From Ruminococcus sp. AF41-9 (GTDB lineage Bacteria; Bacillota; Clostridia; Lachnospirales; Lachnospiraceae), in contig NZ_QUDO01000052.1 in the NCBI RefSeq assembly GCF_003477525.1, positions 1-29,660 of the forward strand: DNA of 29,660 nt, written 5' to 3'. Under the pieces are notes generated by a model, which was not told where the DNA came from, ran no database searches, and saw only the letters and a program-made list of their open reading frames with translations. Shown piece after piece: positions 6,800 to 14,897 of the stretch. The translations under genes were made by a program, and so were the position numbers. Each line of letters opens with the position of its first letter. Within the stretch, counting starts at the first letter, position 1.

Positions 6800-7606
6800 T
6801 TATCTTCTCCTTCCGTCACGCAAAGCCACCATCAGCGGGAATCCCGTTTCCTCCGGAGTTGTCTCCCCGTTATCCTCCGAGTTCTGTATGATCACGTTTC
6901 TGATATTCTGCATTCTCTCATCCAGCGCCGCACTCTGGATAGCACAGTCAGAAAGTTCCTCCTGCAGAAATTTCACCTGTTCCGGAGCAATGTTCTTCTT
7001 ATAGCGCATTTTATGCTCCAGGCTTGCCCAGAAATCCATGGCGATCGTTCGAAGCTGTACTTCCACGGTCACCAGTTTCTTTGTATTCTGAAGGAAAATA
7101 GGCACCTTCACGATCAGATGAAGGCTTCGATATCCGCTTGGCTTCGGATTCTTAATATAATCTTTCTTCTCGATCAGAGTAATATCATCCTGTTTCAGAA
7201 AACTCTCTGCCAGTTCATAAATATCATCCGGAAAAGAGCAGATCACACGTACCCCCGCAATATCCTGAATATTCTCCTCAATCGCAGTCAGAGTCAGCGG
7301 AATATCTTTTCTCCGTATCTTTTTCAAAAGGCTGTCATAGGACTTGATTCTTGTTTTAATCCCTTCAATCGGGTTTTTATCATATTGCAGTGAATATTCC
7401 TGATTCAGGACTTTAAACTTTGTCTCCACTTCCATAACTGCACACTGATAATAGGACATCATCAGATCCATTGGCTTTTTATTTTTCTGAAGCATTTCCA
7501 GAAATTCATCGGAAAGCAGACTGTTGCGGACAAATTCATCCCGTTTTCTTTCTATCAGAGTTCTTCCCTGTTCTTTTAATTCTTTCAGTTCTTCGAAATT
7601 TCGCAT
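6800..7606 (-). CDS. Synthetase-only (p)ppGpp synthase (small alarmone synthetase), 268 aa
   Basis: The RelA/SpoT synthetase domain is complete: RIKSYDSLLKK (86-96), DIAGVRVI (115-122), PKPSGYRSLHLIVK (155-168), VEVQLRT (181-187) and DFWASLEHK (191-199). There is no HD hydrolase, TGS or ACT region, so this is a small alarmone synthetase of the SasA/SasB class that transfers pyrophosphate from ATP to GDP or GTP. The N-terminal 80 residues are helical and the C-terminus is short and polar. The frame opens at a TTG at 7615, but the ATG at 7606 has AAAGGTGG at proper spacing and is preferred. A promoter lies at 7660-7688, with phased repeats around it. It leads an apparent operon with the HD gene and possibly recD2. 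Confidence 0.88.
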   Translation of the reverse strand: MRNFEELKELKEQGRTLIERKRDEFVRNSLLSDEFLEMLQKNKKPMDLMMSYYQCAVMEVETKFKVLNQEYSLQYDKNPIEGIKTRIKSYDSLLKKIRRKDIPLTLTAIEENIQDIAGVRVICSFPDDIYELAESFLKQDDITLIEKKDYIKNPKPSGYRSLHLIVKVPIFLQNTKKLVTVEVQLRTIAMDFWASLEHKMRYKKNIAPEQVKFLQEELSDCAIQSAALDERMQNIRNVIIQNSEDNGETTPEETGFPLMVALRDGRRR

Positions 7607-7659
7607 ATATTCCAACCACCTTTTTCTTTTGCTTATCAGGCTTTCTGTTCCTCTGTTTT

Positions 7660-7688
7660 ATTTTATAATAGAAGCCTTTTCTTCGCAA
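7660..7688 (-). promoter_or_regulatory. Promoter of the alarmone synthetase operon
   Basis: On the minus strand: -35 TTGCGA (7683-7688), an exact 17-nt spacer and -10 TAAAAT (7660-7665). Transcription would start near 7653, about 47 nt before the ATG. The -35 coincides with the first copy of a phased repeat. Confidence 0.6.
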
Positions 7689-7733
7689 GTTTGATCTTCA
7701 CAAGTTTAAATTTCGCAATTTCACAGTTTCGCA
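7682..7733. repeat. Five phased TTCRCA repeats upstream of the alarmone synthetase
   Basis: On the plus strand the hexamers TTCGCA, TTCACA, TTCGCA, TTCACA, TTCGCA begin at 7682, 7697, 7712, 7720 and 7728. They alternate G and A at the fourth base and have spacings of 15, 15, 8 and 8 bp. They overlap and extend upstream of the -35 element, which is where an activator or repressor would bind. Confidence 0.5.
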
Positions 7734-7744
7734 AAGACAAAACT

Positions 7745-7792
7745 AATGAAAGCTATAGCATCCGGTTTTCCCGTCATACTATAGCTTTCATT
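7745..7792 (-). terminator. Terminator of the shape/division operon
   Basis: AATGAAAGCTATAG (7745-7758) is perfectly complementary to 7779-7792 across a 20-nt loop. On the minus strand the stem is followed by TAGTTTTGTCTTT, a T-rich tail. It lies about 100 bp beyond the stop of the carboxypeptidase gene. The remainder of 7793-7888 shows nothing else. Confidence 0.7.
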
Positions 7793-7888
7793 GGTCTGAG
7801 CTGTTACATTTCCATTACTTTATCTTACATTCCAAGCGTTTTATCTTATTTTTTAAATTATATCTTTTAAGAAGTCGTCTGCAAGCTG

Positions 7889-9115
7889 TTAACTGTTAAG
7901 ATTCTGTAACAGCGAATTCATTTCCTGATACAGAAGATCTTTACTGGATGCTCCCATCACAATGGATACGAATGGCTTTCCATAGGCATTCTGTGTAAGG
8001 ATCGCAAGACAGTTTCCTGCCGAATCTGTTGTTCCTGTTTTTCCGCCCAGGATCGTAACATCTTTCGGAGGATTTGCCTCACCGGTCAGATAATGATCTG
8101 TGGCAGGCAGAGTCGTACTTAAAGCCGAACCATCTGCACCAGTGTAGTCAACCGTATAGGAAGATAACTGCGTGATCTCTGTAAATTCCTGATATTTGAT
8201 TGCTTCATTGAGCATCAGATAAATATCATAAGGAGTTGTATAGTGATTTTCATCCTGCAATCCGTGCGGGTTGGTAAAATGTGTTCCCGTACATCCCAGA
8301 GAAGCTGCATAGCTGTTCATCATCTGTACGAAATTCTCAGTTGTTCCGCCTACATACTCTGCAATTGCAGAAGCTGCATCATTTCCAGAATATACCAGAA
8401 GGCAATGAAGAAGCTGATCCAGTGTCACCTGGTCTCCGGCCACAAATCCACATACCTGAGATCCCTCTTCTAGCGTTACATCCTCCTGTGTGATCGTCAC
8501 CGTATCCTCAAGTTTTCCACTCTGCAAAGCAAGCATGGCTGTCATGATCTTCGTGATGCTGGCAGGATAAACCCTGTCGTAGATTCCCTTCGCGTAAAGG
8601 ACTTTGTGATTGCTGAGATTAAACAATAAACCTTTTTGTCCGTCTTCCAGAGTTGCATTTTTAATGCGGTCCACATCTCCTTTTGCAGAAACACAAAGTT
8701 TCTGTGCAAAAGACTTTGTTCTCATATTTTCTTTGGATGCCAGAGTATTGGTAAAGACTTCTGAAGAATCAAACGCCTGTACAGGTGTCCCAAAATAGTT
8801 TCCCTTCATTGTCATTGCCAAAAGCGTAATTCCCCCTGCTGCGAGAATGAGCAGAAGTGTCAGGACGACTTTCCCGGTCACCCTCCATCTCTTTCTACGT
8901 TTTATCTGTTTCAGTTCTTTTTTTACGGCCATCTCTTCTGCTGACAGTTCTGCTTTCTCAAGCTGTCTGGACGGCCGCTGAGATTTTGAAAGTTTCATTG
9001 TCTGCACCGGTCTTGCACTTTTCGGACGGGCACTTCGATTTTCTGTCATATTCTTATAGGGAACTGCCGACTTCTTCTCCGGTGTTCTCTTCTGTGATGA
9101 CTTTCCAGGTCTCAT
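7889..9115 (-). CDS. D-alanyl-D-alanine carboxypeptidase (peptidase S11), membrane anchored
   Basis: The catalytic domain has all three penicillin-binding motifs: SITK (Ser186-Lys189), SGN (243-245) and KTG (359-361). It would remove the terminal D-Ala from peptidoglycan stem peptides outside the membrane and so limit cross-linking. Unlike typical DacA/DacF proteins with a cleavable signal peptide, it begins with about 80 highly basic, polar residues, then one membrane segment (about 81-103), giving a type II topology with a long cytoplasmic tail. The C-terminal beta domain found in PBP5 is absent. The ATG overlaps the rodA stop by 4 nt, so translation is coupled. Substrate and class are clear; the exact gene name is not. 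Confidence 0.9.
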   Translation of the reverse strand: MRPGKSSQKRTPEKKSAVPYKNMTENRSARPKSARPVQTMKLSKSQRPSRQLEKAELSAEEMAVKKELKQIKRRKRWRVTGKVVLTLLLILAAGGITLLAMTMKGNYFGTPVQAFDSSEVFTNTLASKENMRTKSFAQKLCVSAKGDVDRIKNATLEDGQKGLLFNLSNHKVLYAKGIYDRVYPASITKIMTAMLALQSGKLEDTVTITQEDVTLEEGSQVCGFVAGDQVTLDQLLHCLLVYSGNDAASAIAEYVGGTTENFVQMMNSYAASLGCTGTHFTNPHGLQDENHYTTPYDIYLMLNEAIKYQEFTEITQLSSYTVDYTGADGSALSTTLPATDHYLTGEANPPKDVTILGGKTGTTDSAGNCLAILTQNAYGKPFVSIVMGASSKDLLYQEMNSLLQNLNS

Positions 9116-10272
9116 AAGTAATCCTCTTTCCTGTCCATTTCTTTTTTCATAAGTTCCTTATTGTATACACTGCTCTGAAGACCGACATTCAGCACAATTC
9201 CCATACCGATATACAGACTTACCAGCGAAGTAAGTCCATAACTGACAAACGGAAGCGGTGTTCCGGTATTTGGTGCCAGTCCTGTGGCAACACAGATATT
9301 GATAAAGCTCTGAAGAGCGATCAGTCCTCCCATTCCACAGCAAAGAATCTTTCCGGAAAGATCCTTTGCACGCAGGCTCATCCGGATACACTCAATGGAA
9401 ATGGCAAGCAGCAGTACAACGATGACTACACATCCGACAAAACCATACTCCTCTCCTGCAACTGCGAAAATAAAGTCTGTCTGGTTCTCAGATACAAAGT
9501 TTCCCTCATTTACAGAAGTGGTGCTGTCATCTCCGCTTAATTTCTTTCCCACCAGCTCTCCGGATGCGATTGCTGTCTTGGAGTTGTTCTGCTGTTCAAT
9601 ATCATCTGAATATTCCTCATTCTCCGGATAAAGGAATGACATGATACGGCCTCTCTGATAATCCTTGATCAGTTTCTGATCCGGCTGTATGACAATCGAA
9701 AGAAAAATGATCAGAACCGGTACGGATATCAGCAGTGCACCGCCAATAATCTTATAACTTAATCCTGCAACATATATCATAATACAGAAAATAACGACAA
9801 CTGTAATCGTGTTTTTCAGGTCTGGCTGCTCCAGGATCAGTACCAGTGGTACCGCAAGCAGTGCTGCTGCCAATGCAAGTGTCTTCAGCGTATTCAGATT
9901 TTCCTCATGATCCATAAAAAACTTCGCAAAAAAGATAATAAGGATAATTTTGGATAACTCTGTCGGCTGGAAACGGAAAGAACCGATCCCGATCCATCGC
10001 GCTGCACCATTGGCACTGTCTCCGGCGATGCGGACAAAAAGCAGCATGATAATATTGAAGCCGTACATAAACCACTGGAAATTCATGATCCAGGAATAAT
10101 CCATCAGTGAAAGGATCAACATGATGACTACTCCCAGGATCACCCCTGAAAGCTGTTTGGATTCCAGATCAGAAGCCGCCGTTCCTACCAGCGTCACTCC
10201 GATCAGGCTGATCGCGATCAGAAAGATCACCAGTCTGAAATTATAAAATCGTAACTTATATTGCTTTAACAT
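9112..10272 (-). CDS. rodA: RodA, SEDS-family peptidoglycan glycosyltransferase
   Basis: A polytopic membrane protein of 386 residues with about ten hydrophobic segments. SEDS signatures are present: GAARWIGIGSFRFQPTELSK near residue 90-110, ENQTDFIFAVAGEEYGFVG with the likely catalytic Asp in the large extracellular loop, and ATGLAPNTGTPLPFVSYG near the end. SEDS proteins polymerise lipid II and work with a class B PBP; the PBP2 gene in this same operon is the expected partner. It starts 3 nt after minE and overlaps the carboxypeptidase start by 4 nt. RodA rather than FtsW is chosen because of the mre genes in the cluster. Confidence 0.92.
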   Translation of the reverse strand: MLKQYKLRFYNFRLVIFLIAISLIGVTLVGTAASDLESKQLSGVILGVVIMLILSLMDYSWIMNFQWFMYGFNIIMLLFVRIAGDSANGAARWIGIGSFRFQPTELSKIILIIFFAKFFMDHEENLNTLKTLALAAALLAVPLVLILEQPDLKNTITVVVIFCIMIYVAGLSYKIIGGALLISVPVLIIFLSIVIQPDQKLIKDYQRGRIMSFLYPENEEYSDDIEQQNNSKTAIASGELVGKKLSGDDSTTSVNEGNFVSENQTDFIFAVAGEEYGFVGCVVIVVLLLAISIECIRMSLRAKDLSGKILCCGMGGLIALQSFINICVATGLAPNTGTPLPFVSYGLTSLVSLYIGMGIVLNVGLQSSVYNKELMKKEMDRKEDYL

Positions 10273-10275
10273 TTT

Positions 10276-10518
10276 TTATCTGTCCTTTTTATTACGTACA
10301 GGTATATAGGCATGAAGCACCGCAGGTTCCTGCGTGATCTGAATCTTTACCTGTTCTTCATCAATCGTAAGGTATTTTTTTACGGTATGTATCATATCAT
10401 TCCGCAGCATTTTCATCATTTGCGGAGAGCAGTCGATCCGTTCGGATATCAGCAGTACTTTCATTCTGTCTCTGGCATATCCGGCGGAACGCTTTTTTTC
10501 CCTGAAAAAGGATCTCAT
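10276..10518 (-). CDS. minE: MinE, cell division topological specificity factor
   Basis: An 80-residue protein with the MinE pattern: an N-terminal MRSFFREK membrane-targeting/MinD-contact segment, ARDRMKVLLISERIDCSPQM as the contact helix or strand, and a C-terminal dimerisation domain (MIHTVKKYLTIDEEQVKIQI). MinE stimulates MinD ATPase and drives its release from the membrane. The frame is open further upstream, but the ATG at 10518 has GGAGGAGGG at about 7 nt and matches the family's start. It is 88 nt downstream of minD. With minD frameshifted, MinE would lack its partner unless the shift is an artefact. Confidence 0.92.
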   Translation of the reverse strand: MRSFFREKKRSAGYARDRMKVLLISERIDCSPQMMKMLRNDMIHTVKKYLTIDEEQVKIQITQEPAVLHAYIPVRNKKDR

Positions 10519-10606
10519 AGCGTTTCCCTCCTCCATGAATCCATCATATCTCACTTTTCTACCCAAAAGTTTTAATTAAACTCTTTGAAACTCGTTACTT
10601 TTTCTG

Positions 10607-11397
10607 CTATTTATTTTTCAGCATTCTTCCGAGTTTCCGGAAGAGCCCCTTTTTCCGGTTCAGATCCATAAACGGAACTTCTTCCCCGAGAATCCGGCGG
10701 CAGATGTTCTGATATTCTTCTTCTGCCTGAGAAGATTTTCCGGAAAGTGGCTCTCCCTGATTGGTCGCGATCACGATCTGTTCGTCATCCAGGATCGTGC
10801 CGATCAGATCCACTGCCAGAATCTCAATGACATCATCCACAGACATCATATCTCCTCTTGCGATCATGTCCGGACGAAGCCTGTTGATGATCAACTGAAT
10901 GTCTCTGATCTCATGTGCTTCCAGCAGTCCGATGATACGGTCTGCGTCACGGATTGCGGAAACTTCCGGTGTTGTGACTACCAGGCTTTGTCCGCACCTG
11001 CAATGGCATTTTTAAACCCCTGTTCAATCCCGGCCGGACAGTCCAGAAGCACATAGTCAAACTGTTCTCTGAGATCATCCGTCAGCTTGATCATCTGTTC
11101 CGGCGAAACTGCGGATTTATCTTTGGTCTGTGCAGACGGCAGCAGGCAAAGTTCCGGATGGCGCTTGTCCTTGATCAGCGCCTGACGCAGACGGCAGTTC
11201 CCATTAATCACATCTACCAGATTATAAACAATCCGGTTCTCAAGTCCAAGAACTACATCCAGGTTACGCAGTCCGATATCCGTATCCACAACCACGACCT
11301 TCTTCCCAAGCATCGCAAGACCTGTCCCGATATTGGCTACTGTAGTGGTCTTTCCCACTCCACCTTTCCCGGAAGTTATTACAATGACTTCACTCAT
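10607..11397 (-). pseudogene. minD: minD, septum-site ATPase, interrupted by a one-base frameshift
   Basis: Codons 1-138 encode the N-terminal MinD: deviant Walker A GKGGVGKTT (10-18), VVVDTDIGLRNLD, and DYVLLDCPAGIEQGFKNAI. The frame then ends at a TAG at 10978 (GADKAW*). In the next frame the protein continues without gap, LVVTTPEVSAIRDADRIIGL to the C-terminal amphipathic helix LFRKLGRMLKNK, ending at 10607. One C missing from GCC(C)TGG at about 10984 explains everything; restoring it gives 263 residues, the normal size. GGAGG precedes the ATG at 11397. As given, the first product keeps the Walker A but loses the dimer switch region and the membrane-targeting helix. It could be a true mutation or an assembly error. 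Confidence 0.88.
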
Positions 11398-11490
11398 AAA
11401 TTCTGTTTCCTCCTCAAAGATAGCTTCCACACTTCTGGTATTCTCGGATGTATTCTGACCGGATTCAAAGCCCGATAGTGCTCCTTCGGA

Positions 11491-14385
11491 TTAATCGTTC
11501 GAGGTATCACTTGTATCGCTGGCAGCCACACCTGTAAGAATGGACTGTTCATCTGCCAGTTCAAAAATATATTTAAAAATATCATCAGCAGCAAGACACG
11601 CATTACCGGAACTGTAACCGTTTTCGATGCGGACTGCGATCGCATATTCCGGATCAGATGCAGGTGCATAGCCGATAAACATACCATGGTTCGGATGGTA
11701 AACATCTACCTCTGCTGTACCTGTCTTACCTGCCACATCCACACCAAGGCCATCAAACTGACTGTGAGTCTGAACTACCCGGTACATACCGTCATGAATG
11801 TCATCCCATACATTCTGAGAGAGATCCACTGTATTGATCACCTTTGGTTCATACTCTTTCAGCGTCTGTCCTCTGGAATCCGTCTGTCTGTCGAGAAGTG
11901 TCAGGTCATAGACGGTTCCGCTTGTGGCAATCGCAGTTGCATAACGTGCAAGCTGGCTGGTGGTATATGCATGGGTACCCTGTCCGATATAAGAAGGCAC
12001 CGCATAAGAATTGGATACCTGCGGAGAAGATTCCGTGATCTCAATCCCGGTTTTCTTGTCCAGCCCGATCTCTGAAGCATATTTTTGCAGAGCACTTAAG
12101 CTTCTGTTTTCGGAAAAATCTCCGTTCTCATCCTGTCCCAACATAAAACCAACCATATTGAAATAATAGTTACAGGATTCCTGAATGGCTTCCCTGATCT
12201 CAATATCGCCATGTCCCAGCTTATTCCAGCAGTTAATAGGCGGTGTTACCAGATCAAAGGAACCCGTACAGTTGATATAAGTTCCGTCATTGATCACACC
12301 TTCCGACATTCCCGCGATCGTAGAGAGGATCTTAAAGGTAGAACCCGGAGCTGTGGTCTGCTGTGTTGCTTTGTTAAAGAACGGACTCGACTGGTCCAGG
12401 GAAAGTTTCGCATAATAACTGGTATCCATGTTATTGACCAGACGGTTATTATCATATCCCGGATAAGACACACATGCCAGAACATCCCCTGTTTTCACAT
12501 CCGTGATGACTGCTGATGCAGAGCACGGTTCCAGTGCAAGCTGTGCAGGCTCAATCTCCAGAGTATAAATCTTATTTACCATAAAATCATACGCTGTCAT
12601 TGCGCCGGAAGCCAATGCTTCATAAGTACCGTCATCTTTGGAAAGGATTCCCTGCTCATACAGCACCAGACAGATTTCCTGTCCGGAAATGGTATCTTCC
12701 TGAAGCATGTATTTATACAGCAGCTTGGAAAAAATGTTGTCTGTCTTGAGATAATCGGTAATATAGCTGGTCAGCGCCTGATACACTTCATCAGAGTCCA
12801 GATAATCTCCATCTGTGGAAATCTTTGAAATGTCAATCCAGTTCTGGCTGGCAGCATAAGTCAGATAATCTTTCAGGCTGATGCTCTTATCCTGATTCCA
12901 TGCCAGATAAGTCTCATCCGAAGTATCGATGGCATTTTTGGATATAATACCCAGAGTATCTCTGAGCAGGTCATCACAGATATAAGTCAGATATTCCTGA
13001 ATCTGCGGATCCTCATCCTTCACTGCCGGAGGATTCTCTGATGTCAGCCTGTTAGTTATTGTATCAAAAACCTGCTGCTGCTTTTGCTGAAATTTGGCAT
13101 ATAAATTTTTTTCTGTGTCAGATGCGTTCTCGTCGCTGAATTTGCTGATATCAATGACACTGTTGGAAATCAGAGCATTATAAACATCATAGATCGGAAC
13201 TTTGATCTGGGCAGCATCATTTACACTGTAATCATAAGTTTTTGTGGCTTCTATTTTGGAAAGAAGAATACCGGCAACTCTCTGTTTCAGAATCTGATAA
13301 ATCGCAGACTGCCAGCTGCTGTCGATGGTGAGGTATGTGTCATTTCCTGCCACAGGCTCTACCCTGGTGTCTGTATCGATCTTCAGAACCTTTCCAAGGT
13401 TATCAACAGTAACCGTCTCTTCTCCGTCTGTTCCCTGAAGAGAAGTTTCCATATATTTCTCAATGCCTGTTTTTCCGACAATGGCATCATTGGAATAATC
13501 CGGATTGGTCTTTCGAAGTTCTTCCAGTTCTTCGGAAGAAGCCTGTCCTGTATATCCAAGGATCGGTCCCATGCTGACATCGTCAATGTATTTACGCACA
13601 GAATCCTCTACAATGTCAATTCCCTGGAGTTCTGACTGATTCTCCTTGATCGCAGCCACGGACTGCTCACCTACATTGGTAGCAATCGTTACAGCCATAT
13701 ATTTTTTGAAACTGTTTGTACTTAGCTCATAACGCATGATCGCCAGATCAAGGATTTCCTGCTTCGTCAGTGTCTGTGGCAGATTGTGTGCCTCCAGTTC
13801 CTCGTTCGTATAGGCATTATCCCCGTAAAGAACGATTGAAAATCCTTTACTGCCGCTTAAATATTCCATCATCTGATCTGCGGTTGCATTTTTCTGTTCA
13901 TCCGTAAGATTATCGATCAGTGCCTCTCCGTAAATATCTGCGCGGAAACGGTTTAATGTAAATCCTTCCTGCACATCAAACACATAATTTCCGTTTTCAT
14001 CTAATACAATATGAAAAGAGTTACTGATGGAATCCCCGTTGGACTCCAGAATCTTCAGGACACGGTAAGCAGTACCGTTTAAGGTCAGATTTTTTTCTCT
14101 TGTGGAATCATAAGTTCCGTTATCTTCGAACGTTACAGAATAAGCCAGCACATTCGTTGCCAGCTCTTCTCCGTTTCTGTCGTATATGTTTCCTCGTGTG
14201 CTTTTGATCACACGTTTCTTCGTTGTTCTTGACTCAAATTTACTGATATAATCCTGCCCCTGGATGATCTGCAGTTCAAAAAGCTGTCTTACCAGAGTTC
14301 CGGACATAAACACAAAAATCAGAACCAGCACAGTGGTTCTCTTCAAACGTATTTTTTTGAAAAATCTTTTTATTTTAGTACCCAA
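11491..14385 (-). CDS. mrdA: Class B penicillin-binding protein 2 (elongasome transpeptidase)
   Basis: Residues 17-37 are a membrane anchor, followed by the PBP dimer domain (GNIYDRNGEELA near 65-76, VGKTGIEKYMETSLQG near 303-318) and a transpeptidase domain with STFK (Ser682-Lys685), SCN (737-739) and KTG (887-889). It cross-links peptidoglycan outside the cell with RodA. At 964 residues it is much longer than the usual 600-700: about 235 extra polar, helical residues (about 380-615) separate DSSWQSAIYQIL from SASAVITDVKTGDVLA. The start is a TTG at 14385 overlapping the mreD end by 16 nt, with only a weak AAAGTGAG site. It ends in a Thr/Ser/Asp-rich tail. It sits between mreD and minD. Confidence 0.92.
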   Translation of the reverse strand: MGTKIKRFFKKIRLKRTTVLVLIFVFMSGTLVRQLFELQIIQGQDYISKFESRTTKKRVIKSTRGNIYDRNGEELATNVLAYSVTFEDNGTYDSTREKNLTLNGTAYRVLKILESNGDSISNSFHIVLDENGNYVFDVQEGFTLNRFRADIYGEALIDNLTDEQKNATADQMMEYLSGSKGFSIVLYGDNAYTNEELEAHNLPQTLTKQEILDLAIMRYELSTNSFKKYMAVTIATNVGEQSVAAIKENQSELQGIDIVEDSVRKYIDDVSMGPILGYTGQASSEELEELRKTNPDYSNDAIVGKTGIEKYMETSLQGTDGEETVTVDNLGKVLKIDTDTRVEPVAGNDTYLTIDSSWQSAIYQILKQRVAGILLSKIEATKTYDYSVNDAAQIKVPIYDVYNALISNSVIDISKFSDENASDTEKNLYAKFQQKQQQVFDTITNRLTSENPPAVKDEDPQIQEYLTYICDDLLRDTLGIISKNAIDTSDETYLAWNQDKSISLKDYLTYAASQNWIDISKISTDGDYLDSDEVYQALTSYITDYLKTDNIFSKLLYKYMLQEDTISGQEICLVLYEQGILSKDDGTYEALASGAMTAYDFMVNKIYTLEIEPAQLALEPCSASAVITDVKTGDVLACVSYPGYDNNRLVNNMDTSYYAKLSLDQSSPFFNKATQQTTAPGSTFKILSTIAGMSEGVINDGTYINCTGSFDLVTPPINCWNKLGHGDIEIREAIQESCNYYFNMVGFMLGQDENGDFSENRSLSALQKYASEIGLDKKTGIEITESSPQVSNSYAVPSYIGQGTHAYTTSQLARYATAIATSGTVYDLTLLDRQTDSRGQTLKEYEPKVINTVDLSQNVWDDIHDGMYRVVQTHSQFDGLGVDVAGKTGTAEVDVYHPNHGMFIGYAPASDPEYAIAVRIENGYSSGNACLAADDIFKYIFELADEQSILTGVAASDTSDTSND

Positions 14386-14897
14386 ATAGACTCACTTTCT
14401 TTCCTTGATGGACTCATAAAACGATAATTGATCCTGTAAAAGATCCGATAGACGATCAGTGTCAGGATAATGGTATAAAATGTTTCCGGCAGGATGATCC
14501 GATAAATATAAGTTCCCAGTCCCAGTCTTCCTCTCAGCAGAAACTGCAGAGCATAAACTGCCAGTCCGTAAAGAATATTTCCCACTCCGGCAAGCAGAAC
14601 CGGAACCTTTATATCATCATCATAACAAATTCTATGTGCGTATCCGCTCAAAAATCCTAAATACATATAAATTAACGCATAAAATCCAAAAACGGACCCA
14701 TAAAACATGTCTGCCAGAAATCCACAGAAAAATCCTGTCCACAATCCACTCTTTCTTCCCCGCATCAGTCCCATGGAAACACAGAGGATCAAAAGCAGGT
14801 TTGGTGTAATGGAACCAATGGAGATCACATGAAGTACTGTACATTGAAGAAGAAAGCTTACAATAATTGTGATAAATAATGTAATCTTACTTTTCAT
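14370..14897 (-). CDS. mreD: MreD, rod shape-determining membrane protein
   Basis: A 175-residue hydrophobic protein with about five membrane segments, including PNLLLILCVSMGLMRGRKSG and FCGFLADMFYGSVFGFYAL, the usual MreD pattern of a G-rich loop followed by a D-containing helix. It is an integral part of the elongasome alongside MreC. AAGGAG is about 8 nt before the ATG. It overlaps mreC by 11 nt and PBP2 by 16 nt, so the three are translationally coupled. Confidence 0.9.
   Translation of the reverse strand: MKSKITLFITIIVSFLLQCTVLHVISIGSITPNLLLILCVSMGLMRGRKSGLWTGFFCGFLADMFYGSVFGFYALIYMYLGFLSGYAHRICYDDDIKVPVLLAGVGNILYGLAVYALQFLLRGRLGLGTYIYRIILPETFYTIILTLIVYRIFYRINYRFMSPSRKESESIWVLK

Noticed and set aside
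10565..10585. Small AT palindrome between minE and minD as a terminator
   Set aside because: The stem is short and purely AT-rich and the gap lies within an operon; a terminator there is unlikely.
10607..10894. Separate 95-codon gene downstream of minD
   Set aside because: Its translation is the direct continuation of MinD in the next frame, and conserved MinD sequence extends upstream of its apparent start; it is the second half of a frameshifted minD.
10978..10990. Programmed ribosomal frameshift in minD
   Set aside because: No slippery heptamer, downstream structure or Shine-Dalgarno-like stimulator is seen at the site, and MinD is not known to use recoding.
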